Positions 10,102 to 20,380 are shown, numbered from the stretch's first letter. The stretch: 64,000 bases of DNA from Cryomorphaceae bacterium (GCA_027485415.1 JAIXRC010000133.1:25613-89612); one strand, 5' to 3'. Notes: a model not told the origin generated them from the sequence alone. Numbers and translations: made by a program.

Positions 10102-10455
10102 ATGCAAATCCAAGTATTAAAATCTAAAATTCACCGTGTTACGGTGACCCAAGCCGACTTAAACTACATAGGAAGCATCACTATCGATGAACGACTGATG
10201 AACGCAGCAAATATTTTGGAAGGAGAAAAGGTGCAAGTGGTGAATGTGAACAACGGCGAACGTTTGGAAACGTATGTAATTAAGGGAGAAAAAGACTCCG
10301 GAACGATATGTTTGAACGGTCCTGCTGCTCGCAAAGCGGCCGTAGGCGATATTGTTATTATCATCAGTTACGCCACCATGGATTTTGAAGCGGCGAAAAC
10401 CTTCAAGCCTTTGTTAGTTTTCCCCAAAGAGTCCACCAACTTATTGATGCCGTGA
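10102..10455 (+). CDS. panD: Aspartate 1-decarboxylase
   Basis: [29 protein letters not shown] (pyruvoyl G/S cleavage site), 117 aa. Confidence 0.97.
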   Translation: MQIQVLKSKIHRVTVTQADLNYIGSITIDERLMNAANILEGEKVQVVNVNNGERLETYVIKGEKDSGTICLNGPAARKAAVGDIVIIISYATMDFEAAKTFKPLLVFPKESTNLLMP

Positions 10456-10961
10456 AACGTTTAGAATACGTACAGTCTAAAATTATTTCCATTGCTCAGG
10501 CCGCTCAAATGGCAGAAATCTACCGTTTAAGCCAACAAAAAGTGGTGTTTACCAACGGGTGTTTTGATTTGTTGCATTTAGGCCATATAACCTATTTAGC
10601 TCAAGCAGCAGGTTTGGGAAATAAATTGTTCGTAGCGGTCAACGACGATTCGTCTGTTCGTAGCCTCGCTAAAGGGGCAAATCGACCGATTAACCCTGAA
10701 TTCGCTCGGGCAATGGTGTTGGCTTCTTTAGGATTTGTGAATCACGTGCTGGTGTTTTCGGAGCCCACCCCTCTCAAGGCGATTGAGGCGATTAAACCAG
10801 ATTTCATCGTTAAAGGCGCAGATTACGACGCTTCTGTGAATGATGAGTCCGACAAACGGTATATTGTTGGTAAAAACGAGGCGGTGGCTTGGGGGGGAAT
10901 TACGCAAACCATTGCAATGGTGGAAGGATATTCAACGACTCTATTGCTTTCGAAGGGCTAG
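10452..10961 (+). CDS. rfaE2: D-glycero-beta-D-manno-heptose 1-phosphate adenylyltransferase (RfaE domain II)
   Basis: [17 protein letters not shown] nucleotidyltransferase motif; GTG start overlapping panD stop. Confidence 0.9.
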   Translation: MKRLEYVQSKIISIAQAAQMAEIYRLSQQKVVFTNGCFDLLHLGHITYLAQAAGLGNKLFVAVNDDSSVRSLAKGANRPINPEFARAMVLASLGFVNHVLVFSEPTPLKAIEAIKPDFIVKGADYDASVNDESDKRYIVGKNEAVAWGGITQTIAMVEGYSTTLLLSKG

Positions 10962-11633
10962 ACGTTCACGTTGAAATTCGAAAAGCAGAACAAAGCCAAG
11001 TAGTAAATCAAAATTGTAAAACAGGTCTTCTACCGGTATCGTGATCATACGCCAGCCTGAGAATTCTTGTTCGTTGTACCATACCACGGGATTTTCCGTA
11101 GCTGCTCCTGTGAGCAGGCCATTCACCACCAAAAATGGAATCAAACAGATGAGGTAGGTCACCACAAATTGACTTAACCAGTTGGGGGAAAGAAGCACCA
11201 AGGCGAATGTAAACAACAAGGAAGAGGTTACGGCGGTGTAGGGATACAATCCCATGGGGGTTTTAATCAATAAGATTAGTCCCAATAGACCGAAAAGCAA
11301 GAAAAATATCCGATTGAAGAGGGGGTTATTTGTTGGGCTAAAATAAGCACCAACGACCTCGTAAATAAAAATGCAATTGTAGGGAACAACAACGAAGAAT
11401 AACACTTCTTCCAGGGGCAGCTTACCAAGATAACTTCCAGAAACATACTCTGGATTAAACCCCCAAACCCCTTTGATGGTAAACCATTGGTCCCACACTA
11501 AAAACAATCCAGAAACGAGGATAAAGGGGATAATTAATCGGGGAATGTTCTTATAGTAGGCTACCTTTTTATCAAAGCTGAGGCATAGGGGACCCAAAAA
11601 AGAAAAAAGGAGGATGTACCCGTAATAACTCAT
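10941..11633 (-). CDS. Lycopene cyclase, heterodimeric-type (CrtYc/CrtYd-like) fused
   Basis: MSYYGYILLFSFLGPL...; two related halves with PLEEVLFF and PVEDLFYNF motifs; start re-assigned to 11633. Confidence 0.85.
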   Translation of the reverse strand: MSYYGYILLFSFLGPLCLSFDKKVAYYKNIPRLIIPFILVSGLFLVWDQWFTIKGVWGFNPEYVSGSYLGKLPLEEVLFFVVVPYNCIFIYEVVGAYFSPTNNPLFNRIFFLLFGLLGLILLIKTPMGLYPYTAVTSSLLFTFALVLLSPNWLSQFVVTYLICLIPFLVVNGLLTGAATENPVVWYNEQEFSGWRMITIPVEDLFYNFDLLLGFVLLFEFQRERLALRKQ

Positions 11634-12109
11634 GCTTTGGTTTTTTGCGCTAACCAAGCCCTTTTCGCTTCGCGGTAAAAACGCGGCGGAACGAGCAGCA
11701 TGCCAAAACAAGCCCCCTCTTCTTTATCCTGGTTTTTATGATGCACCTTGTGCGCTTTGGGAATGGCATAGAAATAGGGGTGGTCTACATCGCGTAAAAA
11801 TTTATACCGGCGATGAATGTAAACGTCGTGGATCAGGAAATAGGCAATACCGTACAAGGCAATACCGAATCCCATCCATACGGTAGGGTAAAAATCATAC
11901 ATCATTCCCAGCATGATTCCTAACCAAGAAGGGACGGCATAAATCAGAAAAAAAATGTCGTTTTTTTCAAAAAAACCAGCCTCCACTTGATGGTGGTCAC
12001 GGTGGAAATACCACATAAAACCGTGCATAACAAATTTATGGGTAAACCATGCCATGAATTCCATCCCGAAGAATGTTGCAATTAAAAGTAAAGGACCCCA
12101 CCAAGCCAT
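11630..12109 (-). CDS. crtZ: Beta-carotene hydroxylase (fatty-acid-hydroxylase superfamily)
   Basis: HKFVMHGFMWYFHRDHH and HKVHHKNQDKEEG di-iron His clusters. Confidence 0.9.
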   Translation of the reverse strand: MAWWGPLLLIATFFGMEFMAWFTHKFVMHGFMWYFHRDHHQVEAGFFEKNDIFFLIYAVPSWLGIMLGMMYDFYPTVWMGFGIALYGIAYFLIHDVYIHRRYKFLRDVDHPYFYAIPKAHKVHHKNQDKEEGACFGMLLVPPRFYREAKRAWLAQKTKA

Positions 12110-12110
12110 A

Positions 12111-12728
12111 TTAGAAAAAGAATTGAATTACAAAAAACAAAACAAGTAAAAGTAACAAAGTCCACGAAGTATTGTTTGGTTTAGCTTTGGAAATTCCAAC
12201 GTTGATTCCCTGTGCCAATAATGCTACAAGAAACCAACAAACATAATTGTAAAGAGGTATTTTTCCGTCCTTCCAGTACCAATAACCGTTTTCCACAGCA
12301 ACGGGCTCCATAACATAGTCGAGGCCGGTCATTAGTAAGGACGCAACCACGACGATCGCCCAACGGTTCTTGAGCATTGATGCCGCTGCTGCTCCAGTTG
12401 CCAAGGTTAGCATGGCCCAGTTTATACCGATGATCAAGGGTACCCCAGCAAGTTTTGGCCCTAAATTCGAACCGTAATGGTAGACCCCAAACAACCACCC
12501 TTTTTGAACACCAACCCATTCTGCGGTAAACCCGAGGAGAAAGACCAAAATGGCAACCCATACCACAGGGCTTTTCCATCGGTAGGAGTTCATTAAAATT
12601 AAAAACGACAACAATAAGGTATAGGGGCTCAATGGAAGCACCACATTCCGCAAGTCGTTGACCATCAGCGAGACGATTCCTACCCCATAGAGGATCAGCA
12701 ATAGAAAAATGCCCGTTCGTTCCCTCAT
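12111..12728 (-). CDS. Carotenoid biosynthesis protein (CruF/DUF422-like)
   Basis: GWLFGVYHYGSNLGPKLAGVPLIIGINW; DYVMEPVAVENGYWYW motifs; embedded in carotenoid cluster. Confidence 0.82.
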   Translation of the reverse strand: MRERTGIFLLLILYGVGIVSLMVNDLRNVVLPLSPYTLLLSFLILMNSYRWKSPVVWVAILVFLLGFTAEWVGVQKGWLFGVYHYGSNLGPKLAGVPLIIGINWAMLTLATGAAAASMLKNRWAIVVVASLLMTGLDYVMEPVAVENGYWYWKDGKIPLYNYVCWFLVALLAQGINVGISKAKPNNTSWTLLLLLVLFFVIQFFF

Positions 12729-13744
12729 GTTATTATTCTGCCTTTAATCGCGTTATCAATGCTCTGTTCCAGGGTATAAAAGGAATTGGGAAGTAAGCTT
12801 TTTAATTTCATTGGGTTATAAACCCTTGTGGAATAAGCCGCACGCGTCGATTCAATGGTCATGCCTTTTCGTTTACCGCGTAGCAATGACCAAGTTTCCA
12901 AGGCGTAGGAAAGCGGCAGGGCGATCCAGTAAGGAGCATATATTTTTGGGTCTCGTTTGCCCATTTTTTGACAGATTAAAGTAAACAACGTTTTGAAATC
13001 CTGATTGCTTCCGGTACAAAGGAACTTTTCAGCACAGTATGGGTTTTGCATTAAAAACACCATGGAAGCAGCAACATCCCGCGCATCTACGATAGCGTTA
13101 GCACCGCTGGAATAAAATGGCATACCTTTTTGAGCAACTCTGAACAGCTCCATGGAGCCTTCCTCCCATTTTCCAGCACCGATCACGGTACAAGGATTGA
13201 TTATTACGGCATTCAAACCTTCCTCAATGCCTCTCCAAACCTCTTTTTCTGCCCCAAATTTAGAGACCGAATAACCGCTATTTTTATCGGTGGCTTTCCA
13301 CGAACAGTTTTCATCGATCATTCCTCCAGGATTCTTTCCCAAGGCTGCGGTAGAACTCACATAACACAATTTAAGCCCGGGCACCTGAAGACAGGCATTC
13401 ACCACATTGGCCGTTCCTTGCCGGTTAAATTCAATGCAGCGATAAAAATCGATGCGGTGGAAGGAAACTAGTGCAGCACAATGATATACCTCTTTGGCTT
13501 TAGATACTACTTCTTGGATTCCGTCAATGTCAAGAATGTCCAAATCCACCCATTCAATGTTTCGGTACCATAGAGCACCGCACTCAGCATGGTAATAGGT
13601 AAAAAGTTTTTCAACCGTGGCGTGGTTTTTTGAATTCCTTGCGGTCGCAGTTACGGGACCTTTTTGGGCGAGCAGATACAGTAAATGACTTCCCACAAGT
13701 CCAGTTCCTCCAAGTACGACGGGCTTATTGCTGTGCTCCTGCAT
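12725..13744 (-). CDS. NAD(P)-dependent epimerase/dehydratase (extended SDR)
   Basis: LGGTGLVGSHLLYLL Rossmann; SVSKFGAEKEV (YxxxK). Confidence 0.87.
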   Translation of the reverse strand: MQEHSNKPVVLGGTGLVGSHLLYLLAQKGPVTATARNSKNHATVEKLFTYYHAECGALWYRNIEWVDLDILDIDGIQEVVSKAKEVYHCAALVSFHRIDFYRCIEFNRQGTANVVNACLQVPGLKLCYVSSTAALGKNPGGMIDENCSWKATDKNSGYSVSKFGAEKEVWRGIEEGLNAVIINPCTVIGAGKWEEGSMELFRVAQKGMPFYSSGANAIVDARDVAASMVFLMQNPYCAEKFLCTGSNQDFKTLFTLICQKMGKRDPKIYAPYWIALPLSYALETWSLLRGKRKGMTIESTRAAYSTRVYNPMKLKSLLPNSFYTLEQSIDNAIKGRIIT

Positions 13745-15035
13745 AAACGTGGTCTAGTCCATGGCAAAACACCTGTGCCGCATGGGTCAGTTCCTCAACG
13801 GTATGCGCAGAAGAGACGAATCCCACCTCGTATCCACTCGGCCCCAAATAAACACCACGGTGAAGCAGGTAATCGTGTAAACGGTTAAAAGCGCTCATGT
13901 CGGGGTCTATTTCATCGGCGCGATGGATGGATTTTTTTCCGTTAAACGACAACCAAAAGATGGAGGCTAATGAAACGAGTTCAAAAGGATACCCTTTCAC
14001 CTTGGCATAGGAATTAATTCGTTCAACAAAACCTCGAGTTTTTGCCTCCATTTCCCGATAAAAATCAGGGGCCATGCACAATTCTAACTGGGCAATTCCT
14101 GCCGCCATAGCTACAGGGTTGCCCGAAAGTGTACCTGCTTGGTATACAGGCCCGTCGGGGGAAACGCAGGCCATTATTTCGCTCGAGGCACCGTAGGCGC
14201 CTACCGGCAGGCCTCCGCCAATGATTTTTCCGTACGTTACGATATCGGGCTGAATGCCATACAGCTCTACTGCGCCGCCAAAAGCCACTCGAAACCCGGA
14301 TATTACTTCGTCGAAGATTAATAAGACCTTATGTTTCCAACATAGTGAACGCAAGCATTGCAGGAAAGAAAGGTCTTGCAGCAATAAACCGTTGTTTGCC
14401 GGAACCGGCTCTATGATTACGGCCGCCAATTCATTGCTATAGGTGTTGAAAGTTTGTTCGAGGAGTGCTATATCGTTGAGCGGCACAACAAGGGTTTCTT
14501 GGGCTATTGTATCTGGGACTCCCGCACTGGATGAGGTTCCCAAGGTTACCAAACCGCTTCCCGCTTTTACCAAAAGGGAATCCACGTGACCGTGGTAACA
14601 CCCTTCGAATTTTAGGATCTTTGCTTTTTGGGTATAGCCCCTGGCCAACCGTAAGGCCGACATTACTGCCTCTGTACCCGAGCTCACAAAACGCATCTTC
14701 TCCAGGTGGGGTAAGCGCGACTTGAGCAACAGAGCGAGTTCATTTTCGAGGCGGGTAGGCGCACCGAAACTTGATCCGTTTTTTAAGGAGTTAATAATTT
14801 TTTCTTCAACGTAAGGATGGGCATGACCGTGAATTAGCGGCCCCCAAGAATTGCAAAAATCCAGGAATTCGTTCCCGTCCTCGTCCCACACACGGGAACC
14901 CTTTCCTCGAGCAAAAAATAAAGGCGTTCCCCCCACCCCTTTGAACGCTCTTACGGGAGAATTCACCCCGCCAGGAAACAGTCTTAAGGCCTCTTGGTAA
15001 TGACGTGCAGACTGCGATCGGTTAAGTTGGCCCAT
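13725..15035 (-). CDS. hemL: Glutamate-1-semialdehyde 2,1-aminomutase
   Basis: LFPGGVNSPVRAFKGVGG; FDEVISGFRVAFGGA; TYGKIIGGGLPVGAYG. Confidence 0.97.
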   Translation of the reverse strand: MGQLNRSQSARHYQEALRLFPGGVNSPVRAFKGVGGTPLFFARGKGSRVWDEDGNEFLDFCNSWGPLIHGHAHPYVEEKIINSLKNGSSFGAPTRLENELALLLKSRLPHLEKMRFVSSGTEAVMSALRLARGYTQKAKILKFEGCYHGHVDSLLVKAGSGLVTLGTSSSAGVPDTIAQETLVVPLNDIALLEQTFNTYSNELAAVIIEPVPANNGLLLQDLSFLQCLRSLCWKHKVLLIFDEVISGFRVAFGGAVELYGIQPDIVTYGKIIGGGLPVGAYGASSEIMACVSPDGPVYQAGTLSGNPVAMAAGIAQLELCMAPDFYREMEAKTRGFVERINSYAKVKGYPFELVSLASIFWLSFNGKKSIHRADEIDPDMSAFNRLHDYLLHRGVYLGPSGYEVGFVSSAHTVEELTHAAQVFCHGLDHVYAGAQQ

Positions 15036-15075
15036 TGTTCCTTATCTTTGGGGCAAAAATACGAAACAGAAGCGG

Positions 15076-16350
15076 ATGAACTTTGAAAACTCCTTAGAAT
15101 TTGCAAAAGCATTGGACCACCAAGACCCCTTAAAGGCTTACCGAGAATCCTTTTTAATTCCAACGTTCGGTAAGGAAAACGCGGTTTATTTCACCGGCAA
15201 TTCCCTCGGCCTTCAACCAAAGAACACGCAAAAATACCTGTTAGAAGAGCTAGATGACTGGGCAAATTTGGGGGTAGAAGGACATTTTGTGGCCCGTCGA
15301 CCTTGGTTTTCTTACCACGAACTTTTAACGGAAAAAACGGCTCGTGTTGTTGGTGCTCTTCCGATAGAGGTTTGCACAACCCACAGCCTAACCACTAACC
15401 TGCATTTATTGATGAGTTCCTTTTACCGCCCACAAGGAAAACGAACCAAAATTTTGTGCGAGGCTAAAGCATTTCCCAGCGATCAATACGCCTTAGAAAG
15501 CCAAATAGCCTTACATGGCTTGCCCGCTTCGGATTTAGTCATGGTAGGCCCTCGCGAGGGGGAGCACCTGATTCGAGAGGAAGACATTTACGCTACAATC
15601 GACGCATTAGGAGATGAATTAGCCATGGTGCTTTGGGGAGGAGTTAATTATTACACGGGCCAATATTTTGATCTTCAGCAAATCACCATGAAAGGACATC
15701 AAGTGGGCGCCATTGTTGGTTTTGATTTAGCGCATGCAGCCGGGAATGTCAATTTACACCTGCACGACTGGGGTCCCGACTTCGCGGCATGGTGTGGTTA
15801 TAAGTATTTAAATTCTTCCCCCGGAGGAGTTTCGGGTTTCTTTGTGCATGAGCGGCATGCTTACCGCAAAGACCTTATACGGAATGCGGGATGGTGGGGA
15901 CATAACAAGGAAAGCCGGTTCAAAATGGAACCGGGTTTTGATCCTTTACCTGGTGCTGAAGGATGGCAGTTGAGCAATGCCCCCGTTCTTGGAATGGCGG
16001 CTCATTTGGCATCGCTGGAAATCTTTGATGCTGCCGGAATGGAGGCGATAGGAAAGAAAAGAGACCTGTTAACCGCGTATTTATGGTTTGTGACGGAGGA
16101 GGTTTCCAAAAGAAAATCACCCAACGGAGTTCTTGAAATCATAACGCCCAATGTCCCTAAGCAAAGAGGCGCTCAACTTTCCATATTGCTTTCAACCCAA
16201 GGAAAGGAATGTTTTAACCGCCTAACAGACCTTGGCGTTATCGCTGATTGGAGGGAGCCCAATGTAATCCGCGTAGCTCCTGCTCCACTTTACAATCGTT
16301 TTGAAGACGTGTATTGGTTCGGTCAACACCTTTTCAAGGCCCTGCAATAG
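15076..16350 (+). CDS. kynU: Kynureninase
   Basis: YFTGNSLGLQPK; GFDLAHAAGNV; WCGYKYLNSSPGG PLP lysine. Confidence 0.96.
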   Translation: MNFENSLEFAKALDHQDPLKAYRESFLIPTFGKENAVYFTGNSLGLQPKNTQKYLLEELDDWANLGVEGHFVARRPWFSYHELLTEKTARVVGALPIEVCTTHSLTTNLHLLMSSFYRPQGKRTKILCEAKAFPSDQYALESQIALHGLPASDLVMVGPREGEHLIREEDIYATIDALGDELAMVLWGGVNYYTGQYFDLQQITMKGHQVGAIVGFDLAHAAGNVNLHLHDWGPDFAAWCGYKYLNSSPGGVSGFFVHERHAYRKDLIRNAGWWGHNKESRFKMEPGFDPLPGAEGWQLSNAPVLGMAAHLASLEIFDAAGMEAIGKKRDLLTAYLWFVTEEVSKRKSPNGVLEIITPNVPKQRGAQLSILLSTQGKECFNRLTDLGVIADWREPNVIRVAPAPLYNRFEDVYWFGQHLFKALQ

Positions 16351-16901
16351 GCGAAAACAACTTCTGGAAAATGTTGCATTTCTAAGCTTCGGATTTTTTG
16401 TTCTAACGATTCTGGCGTGTCCTTGGGAAGAACAGAACAGGAAAATTGCGCTAAAATTTTTCCTTCATCGTAGGCTTCATTTACCACATGAACGGTAATA
16501 CCACTTTCAGTTTCTTGGTTTTCGATCACCTTCCGGTGCACATGCTTTCCGTACATGCCTTTTCCCCCATATTTTGGCAACAAGGAGGGGTGAAGGTTAA
16601 GGATGCGATCGGGGAAAACAGCAATAACATCGGGAGTGATTTTTCTTAAAAAACCGGCAAGCACAACCAATGCAGCGTTATAACCCGTTATTATTTGCAT
16701 CGCTTTGGCGCTGTCCCAAGGGTCAAGGCATTCAAAAGCAACCTCAGCATTAGAACAGTACACGTTTAAATCAGCATTTAATTGGCTTGACAAAACCAAT
16801 GCTACCTGCACATCCTTCTCCTTCAACGATTGTTGAATTAAATTTATGGCATTGCTGCCTTTACCGGAAACGAGAATAGCTATGCGCGTTGGGCCTTCCA
16901 C
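16323..16901 (-). CDS. purN: Phosphoribosylglycinamide formyltransferase
   Basis: IAILVSGKGSNA; RILNLHPSLLPKYGGKGMYG; convergent 28-bp overlap with kynU. Confidence 0.95.
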   Translation of the reverse strand: MEGPTRIAILVSGKGSNAINLIQQSLKEKDVQVALVLSSQLNADLNVYCSNAEVAFECLDPWDSAKAMQIITGYNAALVVLAGFLRKITPDVIAVFPDRILNLHPSLLPKYGGKGMYGKHVHRKVIENQETESGITVHVVNEAYDEGKILAQFSCSVLPKDTPESLEQKIRSLEMQHFPEVVFAYCRALKRC

Positions 16902-17034
16902 ACTTCAAAATTAGGAAATACTGACCGTTTAGCAGGAAATTAGTTTTCAAGACACAATAAAAAAGAGCGAATAATTTTGATTTTATCGAGTTTGTTTTTT
17001 TCTTTGCAGGCTTAAACCTTTAAATAAAAGTAAG

Positions 17035-17271
17035 ATGTCTGAAATTAAAAGTAAAGTAATCGCAATCATTGTGGATAAATTGAATGTTGAAGAGGCAGAA
17101 GTAACTGATACAGCAAGCTTCACCAATGATTTAGGCGCGGACTCTTTAGATACCGTAGAATTAATCATGGAATTTGAAAAACAATTTGGTATTTCTATTC
17201 CAGATGATAAGGCTGAAACCATTCAAACCGTTGGTGATGCCGTTGCTTACATCGAAGAAAACGCGAAATAG
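17035..17271 (+). CDS. acpP: Acyl carrier protein
   Basis: 78 aa with [13 protein letters not shown] phosphopantetheine site. Confidence 0.97.
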   Translation: MSEIKSKVIAIIVDKLNVEEAEVTDTASFTNDLGADSLDTVELIMEFEKQFGISIPDDKAETIQTVGDAVAYIEENAK

Positions 17272-17292
17272 TAATTTTTTTATTAGCTACCA

Positions 17293-18546
17293 ATGCAGTT
17301 AAAACGGGTCGTTGTAACTGGGCTTGGCGCACTCACGCCCATCGGTAATTCTGTACAAGAATACTGGGCCAATCTCGTCAAAGGGACGAGCGGTGCTGCG
17401 CTTATTCGGCAATTTGATGCTTCTTTGTTTAAAACACAATTCGCGTGTGAAGTAAAAAACTTCGACGTTGAGCAATTTTTAGACCGAAAAGAAGCCCGTA
17501 AGATTGATCAATTTACCCAATACGCTCTTGTTGCTGTGATGGAAGCGGTAGAAAATTCTCAACTTTTGGAGGCCTCTCCAAACTTAGATAGAATTGGTGT
17601 GGTTTGGGGTTCGGGTATAGGAGGATTAAAAACCTTCCAAGATGAAGCCCAAGGTTTTTTTGCGGGTGATGGAACCCCTCGATTTAATCCGTTTTTCATC
17701 CCCAAAATGATTGCGGATATTGCGGCAGGCCACATTTCAATAAAATATGGTTTTCGTGGCCCCAATTACGTTACCGTTTCCGCTTGTGCCTCCTCGAACA
17801 ATGCCCTCATCGATGCATTCAATTTAATTCGACTCGGAAAAGCAGACGCCATCGTGAGTGGAGGGTCTGAGGCAGCGGTGAATGAAATGGGAATGGGTGG
17901 TTTTAACGCTTTGAAGGCCTTATCAACGCGCAACGAGTCACCAGAGACCGCATCTCGACCTTTCGATCTAGACCGTGACGGTTTTGTATTAGGGGAAGGA
18001 GCCGGAGCTTTGATTCTTGAAGAATACGAGCACGCCAAGCGACGAGGTGCAACGATTTACGCAGAAATTGTCGGAGGAGGAATGTCAGGAGACGCATACC
18101 ATATTACCGCGCCGCACCCCGAAGGAATTGGTGCCAGAAACACCATGATTGCGGCATTGGAAGACGCGGAAATAACGGCCGATAGAATCGATTATATCAA
18201 TGTTCATGGAACTTCCACCCCGCTAGGAGATGTTGCTGAAATTAAGGCGATTCAAGCGGTTTTTGGGGACCACGCCTATCAACTAAATATTAGTTCAACG
18301 AAGTCTATGACCGGACATTTGTTAGGTGCTGCAGGAGCCATTGAGGCTATAGCCTGCATTATGGCCGTTCGCAACGATACGGTGCCACCTACGATTAACC
18401 ACGTAACTCCCGACCCGGAAATTGACCCCAAAATCAACCTTACCCTCAACAAGGCGCAAACAAGAACGGTACGTTTCGCCATGTCCAATACCTTTGGATT
18501 TGGAGGGCACAACACCAGTGTGATTTTCAAAAAATACGAGCAATAA
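17293..18546 (+). CDS. fabF: 3-oxoacyl-[acyl-carrier-protein] synthase II
   Basis: VVVTGLGALTPIG; VSACASSNNA; NVHGTSTPLGD; 417 aa. Confidence 0.97.
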   Translation: MQLKRVVVTGLGALTPIGNSVQEYWANLVKGTSGAALIRQFDASLFKTQFACEVKNFDVEQFLDRKEARKIDQFTQYALVAVMEAVENSQLLEASPNLDRIGVVWGSGIGGLKTFQDEAQGFFAGDGTPRFNPFFIPKMIADIAAGHISIKYGFRGPNYVTVSACASSNNALIDAFNLIRLGKADAIVSGGSEAAVNEMGMGGFNALKALSTRNESPETASRPFDLDRDGFVLGEGAGALILEEYEHAKRRGATIYAEIVGGGMSGDAYHITAPHPEGIGARNTMIAALEDAEITADRIDYINVHGTSTPLGDVAEIKAIQAVFGDHAYQLNISSTKSMTGHLLGAAGAIEAIACIMAVRNDTVPPTINHVTPDPEIDPKINLTLNKAQTRTVRFAMSNTFGFGGHNTSVIFKKYEQ

Positions 18547-19266
18547 TTGGCCATAAAGCTGCGAATTTTACCTCGAAAACGAAACGAAGACGACGTAAAG
18601 CTCATTCGTTATATCATTGATTATTTCGGTTATCGGCCCAAGAAAATGGAGTTTTTTTATACGGCACTGACCCATCGATCCATAGAACTTAATTCGGAAA
18701 CAGAAAGCAATGAGCGCTTAGAGTTTTTGGGAGATGCGGTATTAGACGCAGTAGTTGCAGAATTGCTTTTTAAAAAATTTCCAGGTAACGATGAAGGGTA
18801 TTTAACAAAGTTAAAATCCAAGGTAGTTAATCGTAAAACGTTATCGGATATTGGCGAACGCATGAACATCCGGTCTCAATTGAATTATAGTGCCACACGT
18901 CAAGTCAATGTTGCTTCCCTGGAGGGTAATGCCTTTGAGGCGATAATTGGCGCTATTTATTTAGACGGAGGTTTCGATACAGCGCGCAAATGCATTCAAA
19001 ACCATGTGCTCAGGAAATTTGTTGATTTGAATAAACTATTAGAAGAGGAAATAGACTTCAAGTCACGCTTGATTATTTGGTGTCAAAAGAAACGGCTCAA
19101 ATTCAGTTTCGATATTGAAAACGAACAGCACATTCATGGATCATGGGAATATGTGGTTCAAATAAAAATAAATGGACGCGAATTCGGTAAAGCAAAAGGG
19201 CAATCCAAAAAGCAAGCAGAACAATTAGCCGCGCAAGAAACCCTAAAATTGTTGGGTGAAATTTAA
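18547..19266 (+). CDS. rnc: Ribonuclease III
   Basis: NERLEFLGDAVLD signature, C-term dsRBD; TTG start directly after fabF stop. Confidence 0.94.
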   Translation: MAIKLRILPRKRNEDDVKLIRYIIDYFGYRPKKMEFFYTALTHRSIELNSETESNERLEFLGDAVLDAVVAELLFKKFPGNDEGYLTKLKSKVVNRKTLSDIGERMNIRSQLNYSATRQVNVASLEGNAFEAIIGAIYLDGGFDTARKCIQNHVLRKFVDLNKLLEEEIDFKSRLIIWCQKKRLKFSFDIENEQHIHGSWEYVVQIKINGREFGKAKGQSKKQAEQLAAQETLKLLGEI

Positions 19267-19309
19267 TGGACTGGCATTTTTTTCGTTACTTTGTGAAAAA
19301 ATTTAGCAT

Positions 19310-19540
19310 ATGTGGACAGATTTTGTTTATTCCGTAGGTGATGCTTTTACTTGGTCTTTTGGTTTTTATGAATTCGTTCAAAACCATTTTAACAACTTTT
19401 TATTGATGTTAGGATTTGTAGGATTTGCCTATTGGATGAATATTCAGCGAAAATTAAGTAAAAAGGCGAATGTTCCGTCCGAAGTTAAAGATTCTGGTTT
19501 CGAGGGGTGGTATAAAGAAGAGAATAAACAGATTAAATAA
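19310..19540 (+). CDS. Small conserved Bacteroidota single-TM protein (DUF6341-like)
   Basis: 76 aa MWTDFVYSVGDAFTWSFGFYEFVQNHFNN...; one TM, basic cytosolic tail. Confidence 0.65.
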   Translation: MWTDFVYSVGDAFTWSFGFYEFVQNHFNNFLLMLGFVGFAYWMNIQRKLSKKANVPSEVKDSGFEGWYKEENKQIK

Positions 19541-19558
19541 AACAGGTATTATAACATG

Positions 19559-19588
19559 AAAAAGGGGAAGCATTCGCTTCCCCTTTTT
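19559..19588. terminator. Bidirectional Rho-independent terminator
   Basis: Perfect 13-bp stem AAAAAGGGGAAGC/GCTTCCCCTTTTT with ATTC loop between convergent genes. Confidence 0.93.
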
Positions 19589-19604
19589 CGTATCTTAAAC
19601 GTTC

Positions 19605-20372
19605 TTATTTTGTCGATTTTACCGCTGAAATAAGGAATTCTCGGTTCATTCTTGCAATGTTTTCAATAGAAATTCCTTTAGGGCATTCCACTTCACAGGC
19701 GCCGGTATTGGTGCAGTTTCCAAACCCTTCCTCATCCATTTGACGCACCATGTTTAAAACGCGTTCCTTCGCTTCTACTTTTCCTTGGGGCAATAATGCG
19801 TATTGAGAAACTTTAGCTCCCACAAAAAGCATGGCGGAACTGTTTTTACAAGCCGCGACACAGGCACCACAGCCGATGCACGCTGCCGCCTCAAAGGCTT
19901 TGTCTGCATCGTCTTTTGGAACAGGAATAGCATTGGCATCCATCGTTCTACCAGAGGTGTTAACGGATACAAAACCCCCAGCCTGTTGAATTCGATCAAA
20001 TGCCGAGCGGTCTACTACAAGGTCTTTTACAATAGGGAATGCTCGAGATCTCCACGGTTCAACATAAATCGTTTCTCCATCCTTGAATTTACGCATGTGA
20101 AGCTGACACGTGGTGGTTCCTGTATCCGGGCCATGCGCCCGCCCGTTGATGTACAAGGAGCACATTCCGCAAATACCCTCACGGCAATCGTGATCGAACG
20201 CGACCGGTGATTTTTGTTCGTTGATGAGTTGTTCGTTTAATTGGTCCAACATCTCAAGAAAGGAGCTGTCGGTTGAAACGTTGTTCAAGGCATAAGTTTC
20301 CAAAGAACCTTTGGCTTGGCTGTTTTTTTGCCGCCAAATTTTTAGCGTAATATTGATGAATTTCGTTGCCAT
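19605..20372 (-). CDS. sdhB: Succinate dehydrogenase/fumarate reductase iron-sulfur subunit
   Basis: [15 protein letters not shown] 2Fe-2S and [12 protein letters not shown] 4Fe-4S motifs. Confidence 0.97.
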   Translation of the reverse strand: MATKFINITLKIWRQKNSQAKGSLETYALNNVSTDSSFLEMLDQLNEQLINEQKSPVAFDHDCREGICGMCSLYINGRAHGPDTGTTTCQLHMRKFKDGETIYVEPWRSRAFPIVKDLVVDRSAFDRIQQAGGFVSVNTSGRTMDANAIPVPKDDADKAFEAAACIGCGACVAACKNSSAMLFVGAKVSQYALLPQGKVEAKERVLNMVRQMDEEGFGNCTNTGACEVECPKGISIENIARMNREFLISAVKSTK

Positions 20373-20380
20373 AATTTTCG

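Noticed and set aside
19803-20210. 135-aa + strand ORF antisense to sdhB
   Set aside because: Lies wholly within conserved sdhB; shadow ORF.
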